From: Verticillium longisporum
Lineage: Eukaryota > Ascomycota > Sordariomycetes > Glomerellales > Plectosphaerellaceae
Direction: 5' to 3'
Length of the DNA: 64,000 bases
Assembly (NCBI GenBank): GCA_019188255.1
Contig: JAETXT010000002.1
Coordinates: forward strand, 868,001 to 932,000
The notes below the pieces were generated by a model that had not been told where the DNA came from, made no database searches, and worked only from the letters and a program-made list of their open reading frames with translations. Below are positions 1 to 11,127 of the stretch, one piece after another (position 1 is the stretch's first letter; the number at the start of each line of letters is the position of its first letter). A program made the position numbers and the translations under genes.

Positions 1-1722
1 CTCTTCCAGATATTCTTCAACCAAGCCAGTCAACCCCATGTCTGCCATGCGGTCGCTTGGTGCCCCTGACCAGCCTGTCACCCCACCTCGTTCCATGTGA
101 TGGGCGCATGCAGGTCTCTTCCCACATAGCGTCCCCGAGACGATATCTTCGCTTTACTCGTTTCGTAAGAGGATTGGCTCGTAGACAGTGCTTGTCGAGA
201 CAAGTGCCAGTGTGCCGCGATGCGTTCATTGGTGGTGGTGATCACTCGAAGCGCCGGCATGCGGCGCCTCTGGGCATGCACCCCTGAAGGGACCCGCCAA
301 TCAGCAGATCGGTGCCTTGATGGGCGCCTCCAGGATTCAGACGTCGTTCGCTTTTTCCGCCGTCACATCTTTGCTCACTCATGCACCGCCGAATCAGTGC
401 ACGCGAGGAGCATGGCGAGCTGCAGTGGTGGTGGGGTTTCTTAACGGCAGTGATATCGCTGGCCGATCAATAGCGCCGGTGCACGATGTGGGCGACGGGC
501 ACTGCACTGCTTTTCCCAGTGTGATGGGCTGTTGTGATGGGTCTAACGACGTGCTGTCCTGCATCTGGCTCCGAAGTCATCACAGCATTGTTGTTGACCT
601 TGTCACACCGTCAATGCCGGTACAACTGACTGCGTCCTGCCTTCATCCGATGATTGAGTTGATATCTTGCTCATTCGACAGCTTTAGACACTTTTGGGCT
701 GTATCATTTACCGCCCGGCTCGCTGGCTCCTTGAGACTGATAGAGCTGCTTGACACGTCAAAAGTGTTGCCAAGTTTGTGTCCGCCCACACGATCCCTGT
801 CTCGTGTGCTGATGAGCGGATTCCCGAACCGTGGGAGTGGTCGCGACCGGCAGGCCCATGACTGCCGAGGACCGCATTGGTGCAGTTTCGCCATATCGCA
901 AGATGCAGTATGGTCTGCACTTGATCAATGCGCCTGTACACAGGCGTGTAACGGAAGCAGGCGCATATGACAGTATCAGTCGTCATCGCTTCCCATAATC
1001 TTTGACAGCCATGCCTCGATCGAGCCTCTGCGTACATAGGTACCTCAATACCTTAATCACAGCTCTCGGTATCAGCATCTGGCAAAAGGCACAAAAAGCA
1101 AGTGCAACGGCCCAATGCTGTGGCCAGCAGGATGATGGGGTGAGGGTAGCGTCACTTCACATGATCGTCCTTTTGGCAGCAGCTGCCCTAACCATATCTG
1201 GGTGCTTGCCGTATACACTGAAAACAAAGCGGCAAGTGCCTCACAACGGCCGATCTTGAAATGGGCAAGCAAGGTGGCAACTTCCTCTTCTTACTTCTTC
1301 CTCAATCATCACAATGGCTTGCAAATATTGGCTTTGGGGTGCTGGCACGTGGCTTCCCTGACAATCCGTGCAGGACGAAGACGGGGAGTGACACCTGTAT
1401 CTTTTCCATTCTCATCACCAAAATCAAGGCAGTTCCTGAAATTCCACAAGTCTAGTGGCCGTCTCGTGTTCTCGTCAAAGCCAAAGCTTCTCAAACACGG
1501 CAAAAGCATCATCAGCATTGACACCAGCATCTGGGGCTCTGCCCATTTGACTTCAGCGTCTGCCTGTCTAAAGGAGCCTCGCAATTCCCCAATGTTCAAA
1601 CAGGCACAGGTCACACCGCCAAGCACATAGAGCCAGACCTCAGAGTCGTCGGGGCATTGTTCAAGTCACTTGCGCCAAAGCACGTATTGCAGTGGTTTCT
1701 CGTGCCCCGTGCAAGCAGAACC
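1..1722. other. Intergenic, no supported gene
   Basis: No reading frame here has a recognisable domain, and none continues through plausible introns. The longest open frame (317-970, +) is Cys/Ser-rich without pattern and looks like chance. A GGTACC-type motif lies near 1037. The end of this stretch is probably the promoter and 5' UTR of the coiled-coil gene. Confidence 0.5.
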
Positions 1723-4700
1723 ATGCTATCCCCTTCGCTATTTGGAGCTCACTCTAGTCCTGGCCCAACAGCAAGCCAGGTCAGCACCGATATCTCGAAG
1801 AACGCCTCCGTGATCCCTGGATCATCGGATCACAAGGCTGCACCAGTACAGCAACGTGATGAAGAGATAGAACAGTCTATTCTGGCGGAGGACTCCCAGA
1901 TGAAGTGTACCAGGACGGCCCAGTCCAACGATATTCCTGGCTCTGTTAACACTATACCTGGTGTTTCCGACGGCACCATTGAAAATCAATCGCTGAAAGC
2001 AAGCCAAGTGAAGCGCTTTACCAAACCAGCTACAAGCCTGGAGTCTGTCGTGGAGGATACTGGTTATTCGTTCCAGGCAGCACCTTCTTTCAGTCGGGAC
2101 CAGTTCTCTGGACCACAAGCTAAACCATACGTCCCCACAGCCCAAGATGAATGCCAGCCGAAGAGGAACAACCCTGCGGCCCAAAACTCGGGAATTGATT
2201 CCATTGTATTCAATACACAGACCGTGGGTGTCGATGAAACAGCGCACTTGACCACTGAGTCTGCTCCGGGCCAGCCTGCACCAGTATCAATGAAGAACAT
2301 GGTAGAACACCTACCCTCGGACTCATTCACACGGCCCCAGTCACTCAGCTCTCCAAAATGCATTAACAAGGCTCCTGAGCCATGCGAGGAAGCTCCCGCT
2401 CCAGGTGTTTCACGATACTTCCCGGGTTACGACAGCTCAGAGACTCGGGGTGCGTCTCAGCCTCCTAGTGGCCCCAGATTACAACCCAACAGTACAGAGG
2501 ATCATGATCACCATCTCAACTTCAGCGCTGGCTCTTCTGGCCAGCACACTGATCAGTGTTCGAAAGCTCGAAGTATTCACCGGGATGACCGTCTTCATAG
2601 TATCGAACAGCAGACGCCATCGATACCAGAGACCCTTAGCAGGTGCCTCGAACTCGCAACGACTTCAACAAAGATCAGAAGCTCAGGTACCAGTACAGAA
2701 CACAATGATCGGCTGTTTCGAGGGCGAGTCGACCATGGTCCGCGTGGTTACAACCCAGATATTCTGCTGCATCATCCTCCAGGCCGGATGCGAATTCCAC
2801 AGAATTGTCAAGATACACCTCCTCCCCCAGAGGCTGCTATGGCAGATTTGGCGATGCCTAGTGCACGCAAAGCGAAGAACGTTGACCATGAAAGCCGCCG
2901 TTCGGGTCACACGCAACAGACAAGTCGCCCTGTGGGTTCGGTCAAGCCTTCGAGTCCATCGGCCTATTCCGCGATCTCGAGAGACTCCAACACTTCGAGA
3001 CGTCGAGATTCAGCAGTTGAAAAGAACAAGTACCGCTCAGACAGCCGAGCCGAAATGCAGAAGACTTTTGCCGAATGGACTGCTAGACTTGAGGACTCTG
3101 AGAGGAAGGAGAAGAAGCTGAGTGCTAAGTTGCAGCTGCAAGCCGCCTTGATGACTGGGAAGTGCGATACTATTGAGCGGAAAGAGGCCGAGGTCGCAGC
3201 GATGAGAGAGCGGATAGAGGTTGGGAAACGCCAGTTAATCAAATGCGGTCGTGAAAGGGATTCTCTCGCCACAGATTACGACCAACTCCACACTGACACT
3301 CAGGACCTCCAACAGAAATACAAGCAGGTTCAAGCCGAGGTGAAAGAGATGCAATGTAAAAAGACTCAAGCAGACGAGGAGGTTCAAAGGTTGGTGAACG
3401 AAATTGAGGAACACAAAAGCAGGTATGGCAAAATGGCAATGCGACTCGCAGACTACAAAATGCGCTTCAACGAGGCTCTTGACGAGCAGCAAAGGTTCTA
3501 CAGGCATCAAAAAGCTTTTGTTGACCGAGCGATTCTGGACGCCGAAGAAACGAAGCGGAAAAGTCATGATGAGAGCGAACGAGCCATTGCCAGAGGAGAG
3601 CTGGTGCGCGACGATCTCTCCAAGGCTCTTGAAGCTTGTCGCGCATTTTCACGGAGAGAATCTGACACAGGTGAGTCGTCAACGAACTCAAGCTCTAGAC
3701 ACCCCTGGCTGATACACTTGAAGTCAATGCCACGCTCAGAGATATCGAGGCAAAGCTACAAGATACTCAGCAGCAGCTTTTGCAAGAAGTGGAGAGATCA
3801 AACATCCTGGAGAGGCAGCTCGACGACCAAAATCAACACGACAAGTTATCGAAAAGTTTTCGAGCGGGGATGGAACAGATCCTAGCGCAGATAGCGAGTG
3901 ACAAAGAACTCACAAAGACCGAAGAATCTGATCTTTTACTCAAAAGGCAGGGTCATGACGCTTACATAAGATAAAATGGGCTGACCGGGATCTAGGTTGG
4001 ACGAAATATTTGCGGCTGTCTCCTCACGCGACCAAGAGCTCCGGCGCCGGGATGAGATGATCAACGGCCTCACAGCGGCGCTCAAGGGGCATTTCGATGA
4101 GCTTGAAGCTGCCCTACGCACAACCAATACCAGTCAGATGGATTTACGACATTCAATGACCCAAGTTCAAGAGAGCATCCAGAATCAGCTCAGTACGCAA
4201 TTGGAAGGACACTGCTCTCGCGAGGCAGATATGCGCCAGGAGCTTATCGAGATGGCTGAAGAGAAGACTCAATGTGCGACGCTTCTCGATGTTCGATACC
4301 GCCAACTAAAAGATGTTGAGCTTTCACATGAAAAGAAAACGGAAGAAGCCCAAGGCCTGCGCCTTCAGATCGCGAGCCTCGAAAGTACTTCAAACCAGGA
4401 AGCGACTCTGGCGGACGATATTGCAGAGCTTCGACAGGCATTGTCTAATAAGGACGCCCAGAGCACCATCCTGCAGCAGCAGATTCAAGACATCAATGTC
4501 ACTCACCAGAATGAAATTGCCCTCCTGAAAAAGAATATGGAGCTTGAAATCTCTGGGCTGCAGGAAGAGGCTAACGTCAAGACATTGAAGATCTGCGACA
4601 TGGAGAATCAATTGCGAGACCAGACTGAAATGCGCCAAAAAGACACTGGAGACATCAAAGAGCGCCTTACGAGCATCTATGAGAGTTTGCGGCAGAAAGG

Positions 4701-5988
4701 GGAGGAGCCTCTTCGTTCGGTTGTCAGTGACACTATCGATGTTGCGATACAGACAGAGTGTCACGGGACAACAAATAGCGGACGCGACGTTGTTTTCGAG
4801 GATACTATCGTCGTGCGTAGTGACGTCCGAAAGGAACCGGACGAGTCTCCCGGACAAATTCCAATCCTAGAGCAAGATGCAACAGCCGAGACAGTGAGAT
4901 TACGCAGAGATCTGGTTGACGCCGAGCAGCGAATCGCCAATCTAACTCATAGGCTAAAGAGTCCAAGCCAGTCTCCCATGGATAACAACGCTCTCAACAG
5001 GCTCAAGCAAACCAACAATGAGCTCTTGGTGGCCAAGCGACAGTTGAGAATACTGGAGGAGCGTGCAGTAGATGTGGAGGGCATGAACGAACAGTTCCAG
5101 ACAATGCTCGCGATACAACGAGTCCTACACCACACGCACCAGTCTTGTTTGGCAGAAACAGAAGCAGCCGAGACAAGGATGAGCAACACAGTTGGCCCTG
5201 CTCCCGCAAGACAGTTCGATTTGGAATCTGTAAGCCTCGCACATTCCAAGCCACGTGGCGATGAGCAAAACGGCTTTCAGCACAACCGTGACAACGATGT
5301 CTCCCCCACGGCGGTCGTCGTCCAACTTCGCGAGAAACGCATCGTGCTACGGACACCTAGTCAATCAGAGGCGGGCGAAGCCCTGCAAAAGGTGTCCAAT
5401 GTTGAAGAGCGCACACAGAGAAGAGTCATGGGGCCGACAAAATCGATACTGCGTCGTCGCCCTACCACTGACTCCAAGGTGTTTGAGCCAATTTCAGGTG
5501 GCCCGTTCAAGTTCACTCCAGCCATAAAGAAAAGCGGGCTCCCCTCAGGCCTCAGGGCCTATGACCAGCCGGTGGTCGGGCACGTCAGGAGTTGTGACTA
5601 TGTCGCTGAAAATCGCGCCGTGACAAGGTCGCTCCAAAGCAGCGTACTGGGCCGCCACGCAATATTCCGAGAGTCTGGCCTACTTAGCCCCATAGACCGT
5701 CAGCGGCGTGAGCTGCAAGCCCCAGGCCCGAGCTTGCAGGCAATCAAAGGCAAGCGGCCAGGACAGTTCGAAAGCGTCACCGAAAGCAAGAAACCGCGGG
5801 TGGACGATGACATCGAAGATGTGACGGAAGCAGAAGAGGTCTCCCGTCACTTTTCGACCAAACCCGACAGCTCTGGCGCGACAGCGGGGCCAAAGTTGTG
5901 TCCAGCAGAGCAGCGTGATCGCCCGAGAAAGGTGACGAAGACATATTCCAAACTGAATCCTGTCAAAGAGACGATGGCCGTTTCTTAA
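1723..5988 (+). CDS. Large coiled-coil protein, about 1,400 residues, with a frame break and one likely intron
   Basis: I chose the first in-frame ATG (1723); upstream exons are possible. The first ~440 residues are polar and low complexity. Residues ~450 to ~1,130 form long heptad-rich coiled coils (Glu/Gln/Lys/Arg with Leu). The tail is basic, with short motifs such as KSILRRR and a KKPR nuclear-localisation-like motif. The frame changes at about 3702-3705 (CCCC); one extra C would rejoin the coiled coil. A second change fits a 44-nt intron (3952-3995, GTCATG to GGGATCTAG, branch CTGAC) plus one missing base. Without the repairs three overlapping fragments appear. The layout (disordered head, long central coil, basic tail) resembles structural proteins such as synaptonemal-complex transverse filaments (Zip1/Sme4) or spindle-pole components, but layout alone does not establish function. 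No catalytic domain is visible. Confidence 0.7.
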
Positions 5989-6421
5989 ACGACTGAAGCC
6001 GTCATTGTGTTGTGGACGTGTTTCGGCGGCACGGAAGCGCTACATGAGTAGGCATCTCAACAAGACACAAGTTGCCGGGCGGCATGCCCCCAAGTTTCTC
6101 TGTACTTGCTATCATTCTTTTCCCTCGAAGCAGATTGGACGCAGAGGTCAGCCAATTTTTGGGACGATGTGGAGGCGGGCTTATTGTATGCTACGAGGTA
6201 GCGATTCTCATGCGAAGATTCTATCCATTGTAATCCATCTGTTACTCTTTCTCTAGAGAAAATACTCCTTGAAGAACTGGTATTGTTGGTACATCGTCTC
6301 GTTCTTCCCTCTTCACGCATGACTTGGGAGCTGTGGGAGATACGGGCGAGCGCCCCGTGATATCGTGTCATTGTTGGTACATCTGTAAATACTGGTCTCG
6401 ACGTTTAAGGCTCGGGCGCGT
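5989..6421. other. Convergent 3' intergenic region
   Basis: Lies between the stop codon of the coiled-coil gene (+) and that of the bL33m gene (-). It should hold the 3' UTRs and poly(A) sites of both. No other feature seen. Confidence 0.6.
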
Positions 6422-6828
6422 CTACCTGCCTTTCCGCTTCTGCTCGAGGAAGAGAACTTTCCTCCTGACTGTAGAGTTGTGGTTAGCATTGAATTTTGGA
6501 AAGCAGGTCGTTCGATCGGACGGGAGAGGCTCGTCGTCGCAAAAGCTTGTGTCGGGTGGCAATGCGAGCGACCCAAGACGGGCAACGCAGAGGAGGAGTA
6601 ATGGCAGACGTACTGATGGGGTCGTATTTGAGCATGCTCATCGGTGAGGCGGTGCGGGCGCGGTTGAATGTGTAGAAGAAGCCCGTCATGGCCATGGACA
6701 GGAGGCGGACGGTGATGACACGGGCCTTGGCTGTGTCGGGCGGGCGTGTACGTTAGCCTTTGGTCGCAGTCTTGCTTCCAATCGCTGGACGAGGAGGGGA
6801 AACGTGATGCCTCACTCTTCTTCGCCAT
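6422..6828 (-). CDS. mrpl39: Mitochondrial large-subunit ribosomal protein bL33m (yeast Mrpl39 family), 58 residues
   Basis: Component of the mitochondrial large ribosomal subunit. There are three exons on the minus strand: 6828-6816 (13 nt), 6730-6614 and 6468-6422. The introns are 85 nt (GTGAGG to GACACAG) and 145 nt (GTACGT to CTACAG). The spliced product starts [20 protein letters not shown], continues with GFFYTF and SMLKYDP, and ends [14 protein letters not shown]. This is the complete fungal bL33m pattern at the usual length of 55-60 residues. The reading frame is intact. The first coding exon supplies only MAKK and one base, so automatic gene callers would easily miss the gene. There is no separate presequence, as is usual in this family. 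Assigned from recalled family features, with high confidence. Confidence 0.93.
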
Positions 6829-7745
6829 CTTGCAGGTCTTGTTGGACGTGGGGGTGGTTGGCGCTGGTTCGGAGTCGTGAGGAACTGAGCGTGCGCTCCG
6901 GCGTACGATGGGTTTCAATGGCGTCGACGTCGCTCGGTATCGGGAAAGTTTTGGATTCGAGATTCGACGGGAGGAAGGACGGGCCGATGCTCATTATGGG
7001 GCAGCTGCTGCCAGCTGTGAGTCCATGGAGGGACCGGGTGTCCAAGAAGTGGAGCTGCAGCCGGTATGCCTGTCGCTCTAATCATGTCTAAAATGAGTGG
7101 TTGCTAGAATGAGCTGCTCCCCCAAAGCTCTAAGGATCGGATCGTTCGGTCGCAAAGGTGAAACCGTCTCTGTACCTGACCTTGGACCAAACCTTGCAAC
7201 AATGAAGCATTGCTGCTGGGTGGACACGGCACCCTGAATTCCACGTCTGGATCATCACGACCAATGACCCTGCTGCTATTTCCAGTCCCATAACAGACCG
7301 AAACCCGCAGCGACAGTTGCACGGCTGGCCCCGCCTTCCATTTGCGTGATAGAGCCTCGCCGTTGCCCGCTCCGTGTCTATCGCGCTTATAGACGTTTCT
7401 TATCAAACGAACTGGGGGGAACCTCTCTTCTCGACCACAGCCCCCCTCCTGCCAGACCAGCCTGACTCTCGTCGACCCCCTAGTACCTCGTGGCCGGCGG
7501 GACTTTTCTGACCGACCTGGACCCTAATTCATCGTGGTGTGCTCTGTTCCGTTTTGGTCTGGGCCTCAACAGAGAAAAAGGATCGGTGAGGAGAGACCGT
7601 GTGTGTGTCGCAGCAGCCCGCAATAAGAGACCAGTCGTTCGCCCTTCTCTTCTCTTTGCTCACTCCCACTCTTCTCTCTTGACTTTGCCTTGCGACGCGC
7701 ATTCGCCCCCGACGCATCCAATCGATTCGACCGCCTGCATCCGCC

Positions 7746-7890
7746 ATGGCGACCGTGTCGTCGTCCGCGACTCGTCAGTCCCTCGCCGCGCTTGTGCGGC
7801 CGCGACACGATCCAGGCGTTGCCTTTGCTGGCCATGTTAGACTGGCGGCCAGTCGCAGATCGCTGTGTCTGGCACACTCGCACCTGCAAG
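7746..7890 (+). other. Candidate alternative first exon encoding a mitochondrial presequence for alanine aminotransferase
   Basis: An ATG at 7746 opens 48 codons rich in Arg, Ser, Ala and Leu with a single acidic residue, a composition typical of mitochondrial presequences. They end at a usable donor (CAAG|GTGAAG, 7891). Splicing to the acceptor GCTCTCTAG at 9077 joins this exon in frame to the stop-free stretch 9078-9205 that runs into the aminotransferase ATG at 9206. The implied intron is 1,187 nt, unusually long for this genome. This is a splice-phase argument only, with no transcript evidence; the frame could be chance. Confidence 0.3.
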
Positions 7891-8954
7891 GTGAAGCTCC
7901 CCACTTTCTTTCTCTTACGTTTGAGCACCTGTCGACATTGATCGAGCAAACAATCCCCCCCCTCGTCTTGGCCCCTGCCTTCCGCTCGTACGCCGACTCC
8001 ACGTTTTTATCTCGAGTGAGCTATCACGTCGAGCTAGCACAATTGACTTATCGCATCCATCGAATCCATCGACCACAGACCACAGGCTAGATCAAGTCAC
8101 AAAGCCCTGCGCCTTGGGGTCTCCTGGCAATCAGCAAGCTGTGTATCGAGAGAAAGAAAGCTATGACTCAAGCTTTCGCCTTGTACGCCTGTAACCCCCA
8201 AGATGTGTACCCCCAAAAGTGGCCCCAAGCGACGCCTATCCACGACCCTCGCCGCCTCGAAACTCTCCCCGGCTGCCCCCGAAACCGGAGCTTGCTCTTG
8301 GGGCAGGGATCCAAGTCAGCGAGGTAGCTCCAAACCAAAGAGCCGTCGGACCAAACACGCGGCAGACCGCCTGCCGGCTGCCCGGTTACCATCGCTCGAA
8401 GGAGGCTGTTTTGGCACTGCAGCTGGGGAACTTGGGAATTGGACTACCCTGATCCATGACGAGCAGATACCGCGGGTCAGGCCGGTCGACCAGTGTCGAC
8501 GCCGCATCCCGCGTCTCAAGCCCGACAGGGCCGTGTCTTGCCATGACCAGGCTTTCTACCTGCCTGCCAACATTGTTGCCTACTCGCATCAGGTGCAGTG
8601 CTTCAGGTGCTGTGGGAGAACGGGTCATCAGACGACACGACGGGAATAGTGCGCTGATCATCCCGCTCACACCCGCCCCGTCGGTTTCGTGGGTGGCATG
8701 TTTGCTGTTCACATTGCCCACGGTCGAGTGTCATGGCTTGGTTGAGCCTTGCCTAGAGTCCTAAGTGAAGCTTGTTCCTGACATAGATTCCCCATGCCCC
8801 TTCAAAACCCATGCTGTCCGCCACGTCGTCCCCCATCTCCGATTGCTGCACTTTGACTTTGCTATGCCGAAGACTTTTTGCACCCTGATTCACCCGTCTC
8901 AACAGCGTAACAGCCATTAGTGTGGCCATACGTTTCCGATTCACCTCCACTATT

Positions 8955-8990
8955 ACCTACAGAGTGCTCCGTACCTACAGAGTGCTCCGT
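8955..8990. repeat. Perfect 2 x 18-bp tandem repeat
   Basis: The unit ACCTACAGAGTGCTCCGT occurs twice without a gap, 216 bp before the aminotransferase ATG. It may be promoter sequence; no known factor site is recognised. Confidence 0.85.
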
Positions 8991-9205
8991 CTCTGCTCTC
9001 CTAGCATACAGATAAAGCGGATCCGCAGGCGGTCTGTTCGAGTCAGCCCGTTAACTTGAATTTGCGACGCTCTCTAGATACCCCGCGATCTTCAACACAG
9101 ATTGCCCCGCCACGCCGAGCTCACCACCAACAACCTCCGTCGACGCTTCCCCTTGAGAGTCACAGCCACAGCAAGCAGCAGCCTTTCCGACAGCAGCGAC
9201 GCATC

Positions 9206-10733
9206 ATGTCCACAAAGCCCGGCCCGCGCCTGAACGCGCAAAACATCAACCCCAATGTCGTCGCCGCCCAGTACGCTGTCCGCGGCGAGCTTGCCGTCAA
9301 GTCCGAGGAGTACCGAGCGAAGCTCGCCAAGGGCGACAAGGACCTTCCTTTCGACCAGGTCATCTCCGCCAACATTGGCAACCCCCAACAGCTCGACCAG
9401 AAGCCCATCACCTTCTTTCGACAGGTCCTGAGTCTCATGGAGAACCCCTGCTGCTCGAGCACAAGGATGTTCTCACGAACCAGCTGGGCTACAAGACCGA
9501 CGTCATTGAGCGTGCCGAGTGGTTGCTGAGCAAGGTCGGCTCTGTGGGCGCCTACAGTGCCAGTGCCGGCGTGCCTGCGATCAAAGAGAGCATCGCCAAG
9601 TTCATTGAGCGTGAGTCACAACCGACCCCTCCCTGCGCCCTGCCAACAGCAACATTCCGTCCTAACAATTTTTCTCTAGGTCGCGATGGCTTCCCTGCCG
9701 ACCCCTCCAAGATCTACCTCTCTGGCGGCGCATCCTCGGGCGTCAACACTCTGCTCAACGTCATCTGCGCCGGCCCCAAGACGGGCGTCCTCGTCCCCAT
9801 CCCTCAATACCCCCTCTACACCGCCTCTCTCGCCGTCCTCAATGCCACCTGCGTGCCGTACTACCTCGACGAGGCCGCGGGCTGGGGCACCGACCTCGAC
9901 ACGATCCGCACCGCACACGCCAAGGCCAAGGAGGCCGGCACCGACGTCCGCGCCCTCGTCGTCATCAACCCCGGCAACCCCACCGGTGCCTCGCTGCCCG
10001 AGGACAACATCCGTGCCATTCTCGACTTTGCGCGCGAGGAGAACCTTGTCGTGCTCGCCGACGAGGTCTACCAGACCAACGTCTTCGAGGGCCGCTTCTA
10101 CTCGTTCAAGCAGGTGCTGCGCGCCCTGCAGTCGGAAAACAAGGACGGCAAGTTCGACCACCAGGAGCTCGCGTCCCTGCACTCCGTCTCCAAGGGCATG
10201 GTTGGCGAGTGCGGCCACCGCGGCGGCTACTTTGAGCTCGTCGGCTTCGCCCCCGAGGTCGAGGCCGAGATTTACAAGTTTGTCTCCATCACCCTCTGCG
10301 CCCCCGTCGTCGGCCAGTGCATGGTCGAGCTCATGGTCCGGCCCCCGTCGCCGGCGAGCCCTCGTACGAGCTCTACGACCGCGAGTACAGCCGCATCTTC
10401 AACGGCCTGCGCGAGCGCGCCGTCGCCCTCCACAAGGCCTTTGCCGACATGGAGGGCGTCGAGTGCGGCGCGCCCCAGGGCAGCATGTACCTCTTCCCCA
10501 CCATCCGGCTGCCCGCGCGCGCCGCCGAGGCCGCCGCCAAGGAGGGCCGCAAAGCCGACGAGTTCTACTGCCTGCGCCTGCTCGAGGCCACGGGCATCTG
10601 CGTCGTGCCCGGCAGCGGCTTTGGCCAGAAGGAGGGCACCCTGCACTTCCGCACCACCTTCCTGGCGCCGGGGACCGAGTGGGTCGGTCGCATTGTCGAC
10701 TTTCACAAGAAGTTCATGGACGAGTTCCGTTGA
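9206..10733 (+). CDS. ALT1: Alanine aminotransferase (PLP-dependent, class I/II), with two apparent homopolymer frame breaks
   Basis: Interconverts alanine plus 2-oxoglutarate and pyruvate plus glutamate. The product begins MSTKPGPRLNAQNINPNV; this ATG gives a probable cytosolic form. Family blocks are visible in order: VISANIGNPQQLDQKPITFF, SGGASSGVNTLL, PIPQYPLYTA, VVINPGNPTGA, ADEVYQTNVF, HSVSKGMVGECGHRGGY (the SxxK lysine binds PLP) and, near the end, FHKKFMDEFR. One intron spans 9611-9679 (GTGAGT, branch CTAAC, CTCTAG). The frame breaks at 9445-9448 (CCCC) and 10342-10346 (CCCCC); one added C at each restores family sequence on both sides, giving about 486 residues. These look like sequencing errors, not inactivation. 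It is convergent with rpn7. Confidence 0.93.
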
Positions 10734-11127
10734 AGTACATGTATAAACTACAGTGAAGTGCACGCATGATTATCAATGACAGAGGCTTGGAAAGATAGTG
10801 GAAGGAACACTGATGAATCGAAGACTTTTTTTTTCTTGGGGCACTCTGAGAGATTGCGGCGGAGGAAAAAAGAAAGAGGCCACAGAGGTTGGTTAGCAGC
10901 CATGGCATCCAGAGCGTTGCATAGAGCATTTTTTTGGGCATGCGATTCAACACTTCGTCTGAATGCGTGAAATGACCACAACTGTCACATCTCTTCACTT
11001 GTCCCATCTCACCGCGCAGCCCATCATCTCCATCTGGTTAGTAGTCTATTGTGAGATATCGCTATCATACAGGATAATCGCACACACAAACTCATCCCCC
11101 CTGCCCCCCCTTCGGCATCGCTCTTTT
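10734..11127. other. Convergent 3' intergenic region
   Basis: Lies between the stop codons of alanine aminotransferase (+) and rpn7 (-). It contains T-rich tracts near 10,825 and 10,930 that could serve 3'-end formation. No gene seen. Confidence 0.6.

Larger units (their letters stand above)
6829..9205. other. 2.4-kb intergenic region with one candidate upstream exon
   Basis: Promoter side of both the bL33m gene (-) and alanine aminotransferase (+). No conserved protein is recognisable. Open frames at 8203-8649 (+) and 8386-8721 (-) overlap each other and lack domain character. The ATG frame at 7746 is listed separately as a possible mitochondrial leader exon. An 18-bp tandem duplication lies at 8955-8990. 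Confidence 0.5.

Noticed and set aside
317..970. 217-residue plus-strand open frame
   Set aside because: Cys/Ser-rich without any pattern, overlapped by other frames, no domain; likely chance.
3671..3698. GTGAGT...CTCTAG as a 28-nt intron in the coiled-coil gene
   Set aside because: Too short for a spliceosomal intron and it joins to the wrong frame; one missing C at 3702-3705 explains the break and keeps the coiled coil.
3604..3698. A 95-nt intron (GTGCGC to CTCTAG) as an alternative cause of the same frame change
   Set aside because: It would restore the frame but would remove sequence with clear coiled-coil character; kept only as a second option.
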